From: Rhodospirillaceae bacterium
GTDB taxonomy: Bacteria > Pseudomonadota > Alphaproteobacteria > Reyranellales > Reyranellaceae
Direction: 5' to 3'
DNA length: 64,000 nucleotides
Assembly: GCA_009772935.1 (NCBI GenBank)
Contig: WOUR01000007.1
Location: forward strand, 62,001-126,000
Every line of letters starts with the position of its first letter. The first letter of the stretch is position 1. The notes beneath the pieces were generated by a model. It saw only the letters and a list, made by a program, of their open reading frames with translations, ran no database searches and was not told where the DNA came from. Below are positions 28,964 to 37,252 of the stretch, in pieces. Position numbers and translations under genes: made by a program.

Positions 28964-29929
28964 TCACTCGATCTTCACGTCCGCATCTCGGATGATCTTC
29001 CGCCATTTCGTGTTCTCGATGGCGATGTAAGCCTCGAACTCCTGGCGCGATTCCTTGGCCGGGACGAAGGACAGGCTCTTCATCTTTTCCAAAACTTCCG
29101 GATCCTTGAGAATGCGCATCACCTCGGCACTGAGCTTGTCGAGGATCGGCTCGGGCGTCTTCGCGGGCGCGGAGAGGCCGATCCAGCCGACGGCGACGAC
29201 GCCGTAGAGTCCCTGTTCGGCAACGGTCGGCACGTCAGGAAGGAAGGGCGAGCGGCGTTCGTCGGCGATGCCGATCGCCTTCACCTTGCCTGACCTCACC
29301 GGCCCGACCGCACCCGGCACGGCATCGGACAGGAGCTGTATGTCGCCGCTCTGCAGCGCCAGCTGGGCGTCCGCATTGCCCTTGAACGGCACATGCGTGA
29401 GCTTGATGCCGGCCGCGCTCTTCAGCATCTCGACGGCAAGATGGCTGGCGGACCCATTGCCGGACGAGCCGTAGTTGAGATCGGCGCCGGCCTTGGCCTT
29501 GGCGACGAGATCGGCGACCGAGGTGATGCCGCTCTTCAGGCCTGTCATCAACACTTGGGGCGTCAGCCCGATATTGGCGATCGGCGCGAAGTCCTTCTGC
29601 GGGTCATACGGCAGCTTCGGATAGAGCGCCGGGCTGATCCCGTGGGTGGAGATCGTCACCATCAGCAGCGTGTAGCCGTCGGGCGCCGCCTTGGCCGCGA
29701 CATCGGCGCCGATCTGGCCACCGGCGCCGGGCCGGTTCTCCGCAATCACCTGCTGGCCCAGCGCCTTCGTCAGCTGCTCCGCCATCATGCGCGCCAGGAT
29801 ATCGGTCGCCTGGCCGGCTGGGAACGGCACGATGATGCGGATCGGCTTCGCGGGCCATGCCTGCGCGAAGGTTTGAGGAGACGCGGCGGTCGCCGCCAGC
29901 GAGAGGACAAGCGTGCGGCGATCGATCAT
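28964..29929 (-). CDS. Bug/TctC-family tripartite tricarboxylate-type binding protein
   Basis: A 321-residue periplasmic solute-binding protein. A signal peptide (MIDRRTLVLSLAATAA, cleavage near FAQA) is followed by the family opening WPAKPIRIIVPFPAGQATDILAR, broken at about residues 25-48. ENRPGAGGQIGADVAAKAAPDGYTLL is also present, as is an acidic C-terminal lobe. Bug proteins bind carboxylates, amides or aromatic acids and are often not linked to tctAB genes, as here. The ATG has AAGGAAA upstream. The gene lies in line with trpG (19 bases away) and looks like an insertion into the trp operon. Confidence 0.88.
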   Translation of the reverse strand: MIDRRTLVLSLAATAASPQTFAQAWPAKPIRIIVPFPAGQATDILARMMAEQLTKALGQQVIAENRPGAGGQIGADVAAKAAPDGYTLLMVTISTHGISPALYPKLPYDPQKDFAPIANIGLTPQVLMTGLKSGITSVADLVAKAKAGADLNYGSSGNGSASHLAVEMLKSAAGIKLTHVPFKGNADAQLALQSGDIQLLSDAVPGAVGPVRSGKVKAIGIADERRSPFLPDVPTVAEQGLYGVVAVGWIGLSAPAKTPEPILDKLSAEVMRILKDPEVLEKMKSLSFVPAKESRQEFEAYIAIENTKWRKIIRDADVKIE

Positions 29930-29948
29930 GGCGTTTCCTTTCGGCGGG

Positions 29949-30554
29949 TCAGGCCGCCTTTTTCTTGCTCTGCTGGCTCGGATGGTCGCCCGCGATCTTG
30001 AGGAAGTTCTCGAGGATCTTGTGGCCGTGTTCCGACGCGATGCTCTCGGGATGGAACTGCACGCCATGGATCGGCAGGGTCCGGTGGCGCAGGCCCATGA
30101 TGATGTCGCCGGTCTCGGCCGTGATCTCGAGGTCCTTCGGGAAGTCCTTCCGATCGACGATCAGCGAGTGATACCGCGTCGCTTGGAAGGGCGAGGGAAC
30201 GTCCTCGAAGACACTCTGGTTCCTGTGGGCGACACCCGAGAGCTTGCCGTGCATCGGCTCGGGCGCCCGTACGACATGGCCGCCGAATACCTGGCCGATC
30301 GCCTGATGGCCGAGGCAAACGCCGAACAGGGGCACCTGTTCCTTCGCGGCGGCGCGGATCAGGTCCATGCAGATGCCGGCCTCGTTGGGCGTGCAGGGGC
30401 CGGGCGAGAGCACGATGCCCGCCGGCTTCAGCGCCAACGCCTCGTCGACCGTGATCTGGTCGTTGCGATGCACGACACAGCGCGCGCCGAGGTCGCCCAG
30501 GAAGTGGACGAGGTTGTAGGTGAAGCTGTCGTAGTTATCGATCAGGAGGAGCAT
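29949..30554 (-). CDS. trpG: Anthranilate synthase component II (glutamine amidotransferase)
   Basis: Provides ammonia from glutamine to TrpE, 201 residues, a class I amidotransferase. Catalytic Cys80 is in [11 protein letters not shown], with His168 and Glu170 in [24 protein letters not shown] and [12 protein letters not shown] are the usual N-terminal blocks. The ATG at 30554 removes an eight-residue extension. Its partner trpE lies 28.7 kb away at 59307-60839, still on the same strand. Confidence 0.95.
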   Translation of the reverse strand: MLLLIDNYDSFTYNLVHFLGDLGARCVVHRNDQITVDEALALKPAGIVLSPGPCTPNEAGICMDLIRAAAKEQVPLFGVCLGHQAIGQVFGGHVVRAPEPMHGKLSGVAHRNQSVFEDVPSPFQATRYHSLIVDRKDFPKDLEITAETGDIIMGLRHRTLPIHGVQFHPESIASEHGHKILENFLKIAGDHPSQQSKKKAA

Positions 30555-30612
30555 AGGGGCATTGTACCCGGTCGGCACTTGCTCTCATAGGCCCTCCCTG
30601 GCCGACAATCGG

Positions 30613-30701
30613 AGCAAGGATCCCCTCGTTGTGCTCGGGATGACACGCGTGCGTGGACCAAGAATGTGGTGTCATCCCGAACGGAGTGAGGGATCCTTGC
30701 T
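30613..30701. repeat. Inverted-repeat element between trpG and the acyl-CoA synthetase gene
   Basis: Left arm 30613-30646 (34 bases) and right arm 30669-30701 (33 bases) are imperfect reverse complements, matching over AGCAAGGATCCC and TCGGGATGACAC. They enclose 22 bases. The same type of repeat, with the core of ATCC-GAGCG-GAAGGATC form, returns at 55123-55229. The right arm touches the stop of the synthetase gene. Position: exactly at the left end of the block that separates trpG from trpE. Confidence 0.75.
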
Positions 30702-32388
30702 ACTTGGCCAGTTCCGGGAAGTCCTCCTCCCGGAATTCGCCCGGGCCGCGCTCGTTCCCGGCCGCCCGCTTTTCCTCGTCGCGGCGCAGTTCGACGCGGC
30801 GGATCTTGCCGGAGATGGTCTTGGGCAACTCGGCGAATTCGAGGCGGCGGACGCGCTTGAAGGGCGCGAGGCGGCCGCGCAGATGCTGGAAGATCGAGAG
30901 GGCGGTGGCACGGTCAGGCTTGCCGCTGGCCGTGAGGGTTATGTACGCCTTGGGGACGGCCAGCCGCATCGCGTCGGGGGCCGGTACCACCGCCGCTTCG
31001 GCCACGGCCGGATGCTCGATCAGCACGCTTTCCAGTTCGAAGGGGCTGATCCGGTAGTCCGACGCCTTGAACACGTCGTCGGCGCGGCCGACGTAGGTCA
31101 GGTATCCGTCGGCATCGCGCGACGCGACGTCGCCCGTGCGGTACACGGCGCCGGTGAGGGGCATGATCGAGCCGTCATCCTGCTGGTAGCCCTGCATCAG
31201 CGCGGCCGGCCGGTGCGCGAGGTCGATACAGATTTCGCCTTCCTCGGCATCCTTGTCGTCGGCATCGAGCAACCTGATCCGGTAGCCGGGCAGGGGGCGG
31301 CCCATCGAGCCGGCCTTGATCGGCTGGCCGGGCGGATTGCCGACCTGGGTGGTGGTCTCGGTCTGGCCGTAGAAATCGCGGATCGTCAGGCCCCAGGCCT
31401 TCTCGACCTGCTCGATCACCTCGGGGTTCAGCGGCTCACCGGCGGCCAGCACTTCGCGCAACGAGGTCTTGCAGGATTTGAGGTCCTCCTGGATCAACAT
31501 GCGCCACACGGTCGGCGGCGCGCAGAGCGTGGTCACTTTGTTGGCGACGATGGCGTCGAGCAGGTAGCGCGCGTTGAAGCGCGGCTGGTTGGCGATGAAG
31601 ATCGTGGCGCCCGCGATCCACGGCGCGAAGAAGCAGCTCCAGGCATGCTTGGCCCAGCCCGGCGAGGAGATGTTGAGGTGAATGTCCCCGGGCCGCAGCC
31701 CCAGCACGAAGATCGTGCTGAGGTGGCCCACCGGGTAGCTGCGATGGGAATGCAGGACGAGCTTGGGCTTCGCGGTCGTGCCCGACGTGAAATAGAGCAG
31801 CATCGCATCGTCGGCCCGGGTGGGTCCGTCCGGTGTGAACTCGGCCGGATGGTCGAGTAGCTTCGAATAGGCGTGCCAGCCGGCCGGCGCGTCGCCGACG
31901 GCAATGCGCGTCAGGGAGGGATCGAAGCCGTCGAACTTCGCAGCCTCGCCAGCGGCGGCCACGACATGGCGCGCGCGACCGCGCTCGAAACGGTCGGCCA
32001 GATCGACCGGCGTCAGCAGCGTCGTCGCCGGAATGACGACGGCACCGAGCTTCATGGCTGCCAGCATGACTTCCCAGAGCGGCGCCACGTTGCCCAGCAT
32101 CAGCAACATGCGGTCGCCGCGCTTGACGCCGAGCGCCCGCAATCCGTTGGCGACGCGATTGGAGCGCTCCGACAATTCAGCGAAGGTCAGGCTTGCGGCG
32201 CCGTCGCCGACGATCTTCAGTGCCGGCCGGTGGGCAAGTTCCCCGCGCGCCAGCTCGCCGTCGAACCAGTCGAGCGCCCAGTTGAATTGCTCCATCTGCG
32301 GCCAGCGGAAATCGCGATAGGCCGTCGCGTAGTCGCCGCGGTGGGCCAGGAGGAATTCGCGCGCCGCCTTGTACGCTTCGATCGTCAT
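30700..32388 (-). CDS. Acyl-CoA synthetase (AMP-forming), medium-chain/ACSM-like
   Basis: Activates a carboxylic acid to its CoA ester with ATP, 562 residues, ANL superfamily. The phosphate-binding loop YFTSGTTAKPKL lies near residue 200, YGQTETT near 350, the hinge TGDVASRDADGYLTYVGRADDVFK near 420 and the C-terminal catalytic lysine in PKTISGKIRR near 525. The overall pattern resembles medium-chain or aromatic acyl-CoA synthetases more than Acs. The substrate is unknown. The nearby acyl-CoA dehydrogenases and crotonase make an organic-acid degradation role likely. The last 30 residues are a charged tail. Confidence 0.88.
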   Translation of the reverse strand: MTIEAYKAAREFLLAHRGDYATAYRDFRWPQMEQFNWALDWFDGELARGELAHRPALKIVGDGAASLTFAELSERSNRVANGLRALGVKRGDRMLLMLGNVAPLWEVMLAAMKLGAVVIPATTLLTPVDLADRFERGRARHVVAAAGEAAKFDGFDPSLTRIAVGDAPAGWHAYSKLLDHPAEFTPDGPTRADDAMLLYFTSGTTAKPKLVLHSHRSYPVGHLSTIFVLGLRPGDIHLNISSPGWAKHAWSCFFAPWIAGATIFIANQPRFNARYLLDAIVANKVTTLCAPPTVWRMLIQEDLKSCKTSLREVLAAGEPLNPEVIEQVEKAWGLTIRDFYGQTETTTQVGNPPGQPIKAGSMGRPLPGYRIRLLDADDKDAEEGEICIDLAHRPAALMQGYQQDDGSIMPLTGAVYRTGDVASRDADGYLTYVGRADDVFKASDYRISPFELESVLIEHPAVAEAAVVPAPDAMRLAVPKAYITLTASGKPDRATALSIFQHLRGRLAPFKRVRRLEFAELPKTISGKIRRVELRRDEEKRAAGNERGPGEFREEDFPELAK

Positions 32389-32470
32389 CGCATGCCTCGT
32401 TCTCGTTTCCGCCCTTTCTCGATCTTGGGCACGGGCGTAGGTTTAGAGCAACAAGAAGAAAGTAGCCCCC

Positions 32471-33355
32471 TTGGTCGTCGAGCCCCTGATCGTCGCGCTG
32501 CTGCTGGCAGCAGCGCTGATGCACGCCACCTGGAACGCCATCCTCAAAGCGGATCAGTCGGACCGCCTCGCGACCTTCGGCCTGATCATGACCACCGGCA
32601 CCGTCATGGGTCTCTGCATCGTGCCCTTCGTGCCGATGATCGAACCGGGCGCCTGGAAGTTCCTCATCCTCTCCGTCGCGATCCACGTCGCCTATTACTT
32701 CTTCCTCTTGAAAGCTTATTCCTACGGCGATCTCAGCCACACCTACCCGATCGCGCGCGGCCTGGGGCCGCTGCTGGTCGCCCTGGTTTCGGGCCGGGTG
32801 ATCGGCGAGCATCTCAGGACGCAGGACATCATCGGCGTGTTCCTGTTGAGCTTCGGCCTGGTGGCGCTGGCGCTGCCGCTGAAGAACATCGTGCCGAAAC
32901 CGGGCAGCCGTCACGGGCTCGCAACCCTGTTCGCCGTGCTGACGGGCGTCACCATCGCGGGCTACATCATTTCCGACGGCATGGGCGTGCGCGCGGCCGG
33001 CGAGACGCTGGAGCATCGCATCTCCTACATTGCCTGGCTGGCTGTGCTCGAGGGGCCCTGGCTGCTGGTGCTGGCCTTCTGGAAGCGGCCGGCGACCGTG
33101 TGGTCTCACATGAAGAGGACCTGGTATCGCGGGGTCGGCGGCGGCGTGATCGCCAATGTCGGCTACGGCATCGCGATCTATGCGCTGGCGCTGGGGCCGA
33201 TGGCCCATATCGCGGCGCTGCGCGAGACGTCGGTGCTGTTCGGCGCGCTGATCGGCACCCTGGTGCTCGGCGAGCCATTCGGCGGCCGGCGGGTGGCTGC
33301 GGCGTTCGTGATCGTTTCAGGGCTTGTGCTGATGAACGGTCCGGCGCTCTTCTAG
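32471..33355 (+). CDS. EamA-family transporter
   Basis: A 294-residue inner-membrane protein with about ten helices and two EamA repeats. It opens LLLAAALMHATWNAILK and ends FVIVSGLVLMNGPALF, and LGEPFGGRR marks the second repeat. The start is uncertain: a TTG at 32471 gives a full first helix, but it lacks a clear Shine-Dalgarno. An ATG at 32519 would truncate that helix. It is divergent from the synthetase gene and lies 4 bases before the next gene. Substrate unknown. Confidence 0.8.
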   Translation: MVVEPLIVALLLAAALMHATWNAILKADQSDRLATFGLIMTTGTVMGLCIVPFVPMIEPGAWKFLILSVAIHVAYYFFLLKAYSYGDLSHTYPIARGLGPLLVALVSGRVIGEHLRTQDIIGVFLLSFGLVALALPLKNIVPKPGSRHGLATLFAVLTGVTIAGYIISDGMGVRAAGETLEHRISYIAWLAVLEGPWLLVLAFWKRPATVWSHMKRTWYRGVGGGVIANVGYGIAIYALALGPMAHIAALRETSVLFGALIGTLVLGEPFGGRRVAAAFVIVSGLVLMNGPALF

Positions 33356-33359
33356 GGGT

Positions 33360-36041
33360 ATGTCGACCCGCAATCTCGATAGACTAATGTCCCCGCGCTC
33401 GGTCGTCATGATCGGCGCCACCGAACGCCCCGGTTCCGTCGGCGCCGCCGTCACGCGCAACGTGCTGGCCGGCGGCTTCCAGGGCGAGATCCACCTCGTG
33501 AACCGCAAGGGCGGTACGATTGCGGGCCGGACGGTCTTCCGCAAGGTGTCGGACTTGCCGGCGCCGGCTGACCTCGCCGTGATCATGACGCCGGCAGCGA
33601 CCGTTCCGGGCCTGATCGTGGCGCTGGGCGAGGCGGGGACGCGGGCTGCCGTGGTGATCAGTTCCGGCCCTGGCAACGGTCCCGATGCCGCCTCGGTCAA
33701 TGCGCAGTGGCGCCAGCGTCTGCTGCGCGCGGCGCAGCCTTATCTGCTGCGCATCATCGGCCCGAACTGCATCGGCTACGCCGCCCCGCGGTTGGGCCTG
33801 AACGCGAGCTTCGGCCCGACCCGGTTCAAGGCCGGACGCATCGCCGCGGTCGCCCAGTCAGGCGCCGTGCTGGCCGGCCTCGCCGACTGGGGCGTGGCGC
33901 AGGGCATCGGCTTTTCGCACCTGATCTCGATGGGCGACATGGCCGACGTCGATTTCGGCGACGTGCTCGACATGCTGGCCCGCGACTCAGATACGCGCGC
34001 GGTGCTGATGTACGTCGAGGGCATTACCCAGGTGCGCAAGTTCATGTCGGCGGCGCGCGGCGTGGCTCGCATCAAGCCGGTGATCGTGCTCAAGGGCGGC
34101 CGTCATGCCGCGGCCGCGCAGGCGACGGCGTCGCACACCGGCTCCATGGCGGGATCGGCCGCCGTCTACGACGCGGCTTTCGCCCGCGCAGGCCTCGTGC
34201 GGGTGCTGGGGCTCGGCGAGCTTTTCGACGCGGCCGAGACACTGGGCCACAGCATCGCCCCGCGCACCGAGCGCCTGGCGATCCTGACGAACGGCGGCGG
34301 TGTGGGAATCATCGCCACCGACCTGCTGATCGACGAAGGCGGTGAAATGGCCACGCTATCGCCGACGACCATCGCGCGGCTCGACAAGCAGATGTCGATG
34401 AGATGGTCGCGCGCCAATCCGGTCGACATTGTGGGGGATGCCGACGGGCCACGTTATGCCGCCGCCCTCGACGGGCTGGCCGACGATCGCGGTGTCGGCG
34501 CCGTCCTCGCCATGAACGTGCCGACGTCGCTGACCTCGTCGATCGACGCGGCGCGCGCGATCACGGGCGCCGCCGGCCGCAAGGTCGTGCCGGTGATCGG
34601 CTGCTGGATCGGCGGGCGCGAGGCCCAGGCCGGACGGGACGTGCTGCACGATGCAGGTATTCCCGCCTACGACACGCCGTTGCGCGCGGTCCGAGGCTTC
34701 ATGCACATCGTCGAGTATCGCCGCGGCCAGCGTGCCCTGCAGCGCACGCCGCCGTCCGTGCCGGATCTGCGGTCCGATACGGCGCTCGTCCGGTCGATCG
34801 TGCAGGGGGCGCTGGCCGAAAAGCGCAAGGTTCTCACCGAGCCGGAGGCCAAGCGGGTCCTGGCGGCCTATGGCATCCCGGTCGTCCCGACCGAGATCGC
34901 GCGCGACGCCGCCGAGGCGGCGGCCATTGCAGTACGAATTGGCTTCCCCGTCGCCGTGAAGCTGCTGTCGCGCGACATCACGCATAAGAGCGACGTCGGC
35001 GGCGTCTCGCTCGACCTGGCGTCCGAGCAGGCCGTGCTCGATGCCGTCCGCGAGATGACCGGCAAGCTTCTGGTCATGGCCAACAAGGCGCGGATCGACG
35101 GCTTCGTGGTCCAACCCATGATCCGCCGCCCGCATGCCGTCGAGTTGATCCTGGGCGCCGCCGAGGATCCGGTCTTCGGACCGATCCTGCTGGTGGGCCA
35201 TGGCGGCGTGGCCGCCGAGGTGATCGACGACAAGGCATTGGCACTGCCGCCGCTCGATCCCGTGCTGGCCGAGGATGCGTTGAGCCGCACCCGCGTCGAT
35301 CGCCTGCTGCGCGGCTTTCGCGACCGCGCCCCGGCCGACCGGGAGGCGGTGGGCGCGGCCATGGTGCGCCTGTCGCAGCTCATCGCCGATGTTGGAGAGA
35401 TCGCCGAGCTCGACATCAATCCTCTGCTGGCCGACGCCGACGGCGTGATCGCGCTCGATGCGCGCATCGTGGTGAACCATCCGAAGAAGGGGCAGGAGAG
35501 GGCGGCTCGCTTCGCCATCCGCCCTTATCCGGTGGAACTCGAGGCCGAGATCGAGCATGGCGATGAGAAGCTGCGGATCCGTCCGATCCGGCCCGACGAC
35601 GAACCCACGCTGCAGGACTTCACGCGCCGGCTGACTCCCGAGGACGTGCGCATGCGCTTCTTCGGGCCGATGCGCGAACTCAGCCACGAACTCGCGGCGA
35701 GGCTGACCCAGATCGACTACGACCGCGAGATGGCGTTCGTGCTGCTCGATGGCGACGAGATGGTCGGAGTCGGCCGCCTCGTCGCCGATCCGGATTTCCA
35801 GCAGGCCGAATTTGCGCTCACCGTCGCGTCCGATCGCCAGGGCCGCGGCTACGGGGAGCTGCTGCTACGGCACGTGCTGCACTACGGCAAGTCGCGCGGC
35901 GTGAAGCGGGTCGTCGGTCATGTGCTGCGGGAGAACCGCAAGATGCTCGACCTCGCCAAGCAGGTCGGCTTCCGCCGCGAGAGCGGCCGCTCCGGCGAGC
36001 CCGACATCCGGGTCGTGAAGTCGCTGGGCGCCTTCGATTGA
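33360..36041 (+). CDS. ADP-forming acyl-CoA synthetase fused to a GNAT acetyltransferase
   Basis: An 893-residue protein. The N-terminal CoA-binding domain starts at RLMSPRSVVMIGATERPGSVG. The succinyl-CoA-synthetase-like domain carries H259 in ASHTGSMAGS, which aligns with the phosphorylated His of succinyl-CoA synthetase alpha. An ATP-grasp domain follows (about 480-690, AVKLLSRDITHKSDVGGV). A C-terminal GNAT domain (about 725-893) has the acetyl-CoA loop DRQGRGYGELLL. This layout is that of the Pat/YfiQ lysine acetyltransferases. In E. coli and Salmonella Pat the His is reported missing. Here it is present, so the synthetase part may be active. It starts 4 bases after the transporter gene. 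Confidence 0.9.
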   Translation: MSTRNLDRLMSPRSVVMIGATERPGSVGAAVTRNVLAGGFQGEIHLVNRKGGTIAGRTVFRKVSDLPAPADLAVIMTPAATVPGLIVALGEAGTRAAVVISSGPGNGPDAASVNAQWRQRLLRAAQPYLLRIIGPNCIGYAAPRLGLNASFGPTRFKAGRIAAVAQSGAVLAGLADWGVAQGIGFSHLISMGDMADVDFGDVLDMLARDSDTRAVLMYVEGITQVRKFMSAARGVARIKPVIVLKGGRHAAAAQATASHTGSMAGSAAVYDAAFARAGLVRVLGLGELFDAAETLGHSIAPRTERLAILTNGGGVGIIATDLLIDEGGEMATLSPTTIARLDKQMSMRWSRANPVDIVGDADGPRYAAALDGLADDRGVGAVLAMNVPTSLTSSIDAARAITGAAGRKVVPVIGCWIGGREAQAGRDVLHDAGIPAYDTPLRAVRGFMHIVEYRRGQRALQRTPPSVPDLRSDTALVRSIVQGALAEKRKVLTEPEAKRVLAAYGIPVVPTEIARDAAEAAAIAVRIGFPVAVKLLSRDITHKSDVGGVSLDLASEQAVLDAVREMTGKLLVMANKARIDGFVVQPMIRRPHAVELILGAAEDPVFGPILLVGHGGVAAEVIDDKALALPPLDPVLAEDALSRTRVDRLLRGFRDRAPADREAVGAAMVRLSQLIADVGEIAELDINPLLADADGVIALDARIVVNHPKKGQERAARFAIRPYPVELEAEIEHGDEKLRIRPIRPDDEPTLQDFTRRLTPEDVRMRFFGPMRELSHELAARLTQIDYDREMAFVLLDGDEMVGVGRLVADPDFQQAEFALTVASDRQGRGYGELLLRHVLHYGKSRGVKRVVGHVLRENRKMLDLAKQVGFRRESGRSGEPDIRVVKSLGAFD

Positions 36042-36050
36042 GGCCAAATA

Positions 36051-37220
36051 GTGGCTCAGGCCAATAGGTTAAGGCATAACTCTCAGATGGCGTCGAGGAA
36101 GAACAGAAGCGGGAAGACGAACAGAAGGAGTCCGAAACGGCCGCCTGGCCCCGCGGATCGCCTTCGCGCCCGTTTCCAAAGGTTTTCTGCTTGGGCGGCA
36201 GAGCATCGATGGTCATCCATCATCGTTGCCGTCGTCCTGTTGTTCTTCGGAAGCGTCTTCGGCGGTTACTGGATCGCCGAGCGCTTCGACCTCCGCGGCG
36301 GCGAGCGCGTGGCGCGCGACACGCTGGACGACATGAAGCGCAGCGCCGCGACGACGGGGCCGGCGATGGCGCCGCGTTACGCGCGCATCGAGGAACTGCC
36401 GGATTTCCCGAAATATACCGAGGCCGAGCCCGGCAAGCCCATGCCTACCCTCGAGGAAAAGCCGCCGGTCAAGAAGGTCGCCGTCGCGTTTCCAGCGGAA
36501 CAGACGTGGCGCCGCAACGCGGTGCCGTTCCGCGATCTGAAGAGTCGCCCGCTGGTGGCAATCGTGATCGACGATGTGGGCCTCGACCGCGCGCGCTCGA
36601 GACGCGCCTGGGAACTGCCCGGGCCTATGACCATGTCGTTCCTGCCCTATGCGAAGGATCTGCCCGAGCAGGCGCGGGCAGCGCGGGCGCGAGGCCACGA
36701 GTTGATGCTGCACATGCCGATGGAGCCCAACGGCCGCAACGATCCCGGGCCGGGTGCGCTGACGGTGTCGATGTCCGACGCCGAGCTGCGCCAGAAGCTG
36801 CTGGTCGCGCTGGAGAGCTTCGGGGGCTATGTCGGCATCAACAATCACATGGGCAGCCGTTTCACGGCCAACCGGCCGGACATGGAACTGGTGATGCGCC
36901 AGCTCAAGCCGCGCGGCCTGATGTTCCTCGATTCGCGGACGAGCCCGCAGTCGGTGGGCGACCAGACGGCGCAGGAGATCGGCGTGCCGTCGATCGTGCG
37001 CCACGTCTTCCTCGACGACGAGGACACGGTCGAGGCGGTACGACGCAAACTCGCCGAATCCGAAGCAGTGGCGCGGCGCCAGGGCTTCGTTGTGGCGATC
37101 GGCCATCCGCACGATTCGACCCTGCAGGCGCTCGCGGAGTGGCTGCCGACGGTGCAGGGCAAGGGGCTCGCCCTGGCGCCCTCGACCGCGATATTGCGCA
37201 AGCGCAACGGTTGGGATTGA
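36051..37220 (+). CDS. Divergent polysaccharide deacetylase family protein (YibQ-like)
   Basis: A 389-residue protein with an arginine/lysine-rich N-terminus, one membrane anchor at about residues 57-75 (SIIVAVVLLFFGSVFGGYW) and a periplasmic domain. The domain has IVIDDVGLDRARS, MTMSFLPYA, HELMLHMPMEP and INNHMGSRFT. These are the family blocks of the divergent polysaccharide deacetylases (DUF610). The start is a GTG at 36051 with GAGG upstream. An ATG at 36087 is possible. The role is probably in cell-wall or exopolysaccharide handling. The activity of this family is poorly known. Confidence 0.82.
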   Translation: MAQANRLRHNSQMASRKNRSGKTNRRSPKRPPGPADRLRARFQRFSAWAAEHRWSSIIVAVVLLFFGSVFGGYWIAERFDLRGGERVARDTLDDMKRSAATTGPAMAPRYARIEELPDFPKYTEAEPGKPMPTLEEKPPVKKVAVAFPAEQTWRRNAVPFRDLKSRPLVAIVIDDVGLDRARSRRAWELPGPMTMSFLPYAKDLPEQARAARARGHELMLHMPMEPNGRNDPGPGALTVSMSDAELRQKLLVALESFGGYVGINNHMGSRFTANRPDMELVMRQLKPRGLMFLDSRTSPQSVGDQTAQEIGVPSIVRHVFLDDEDTVEAVRRKLAESEAVARRQGFVVAIGHPHDSTLQALAEWLPTVQGKGLALAPSTAILRKRNGWD

Positions 37221-37252
37221 GTTGCGTCAACGAACGAGTTGGAGGAAGCGAC

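Noticed and set aside
30562..31860. 432-codon plus-strand frame over the acyl-CoA synthetase gene
   Set aside because: It lies fully opposite a clear AMP-forming synthetase with all motifs. The product has shadow composition.
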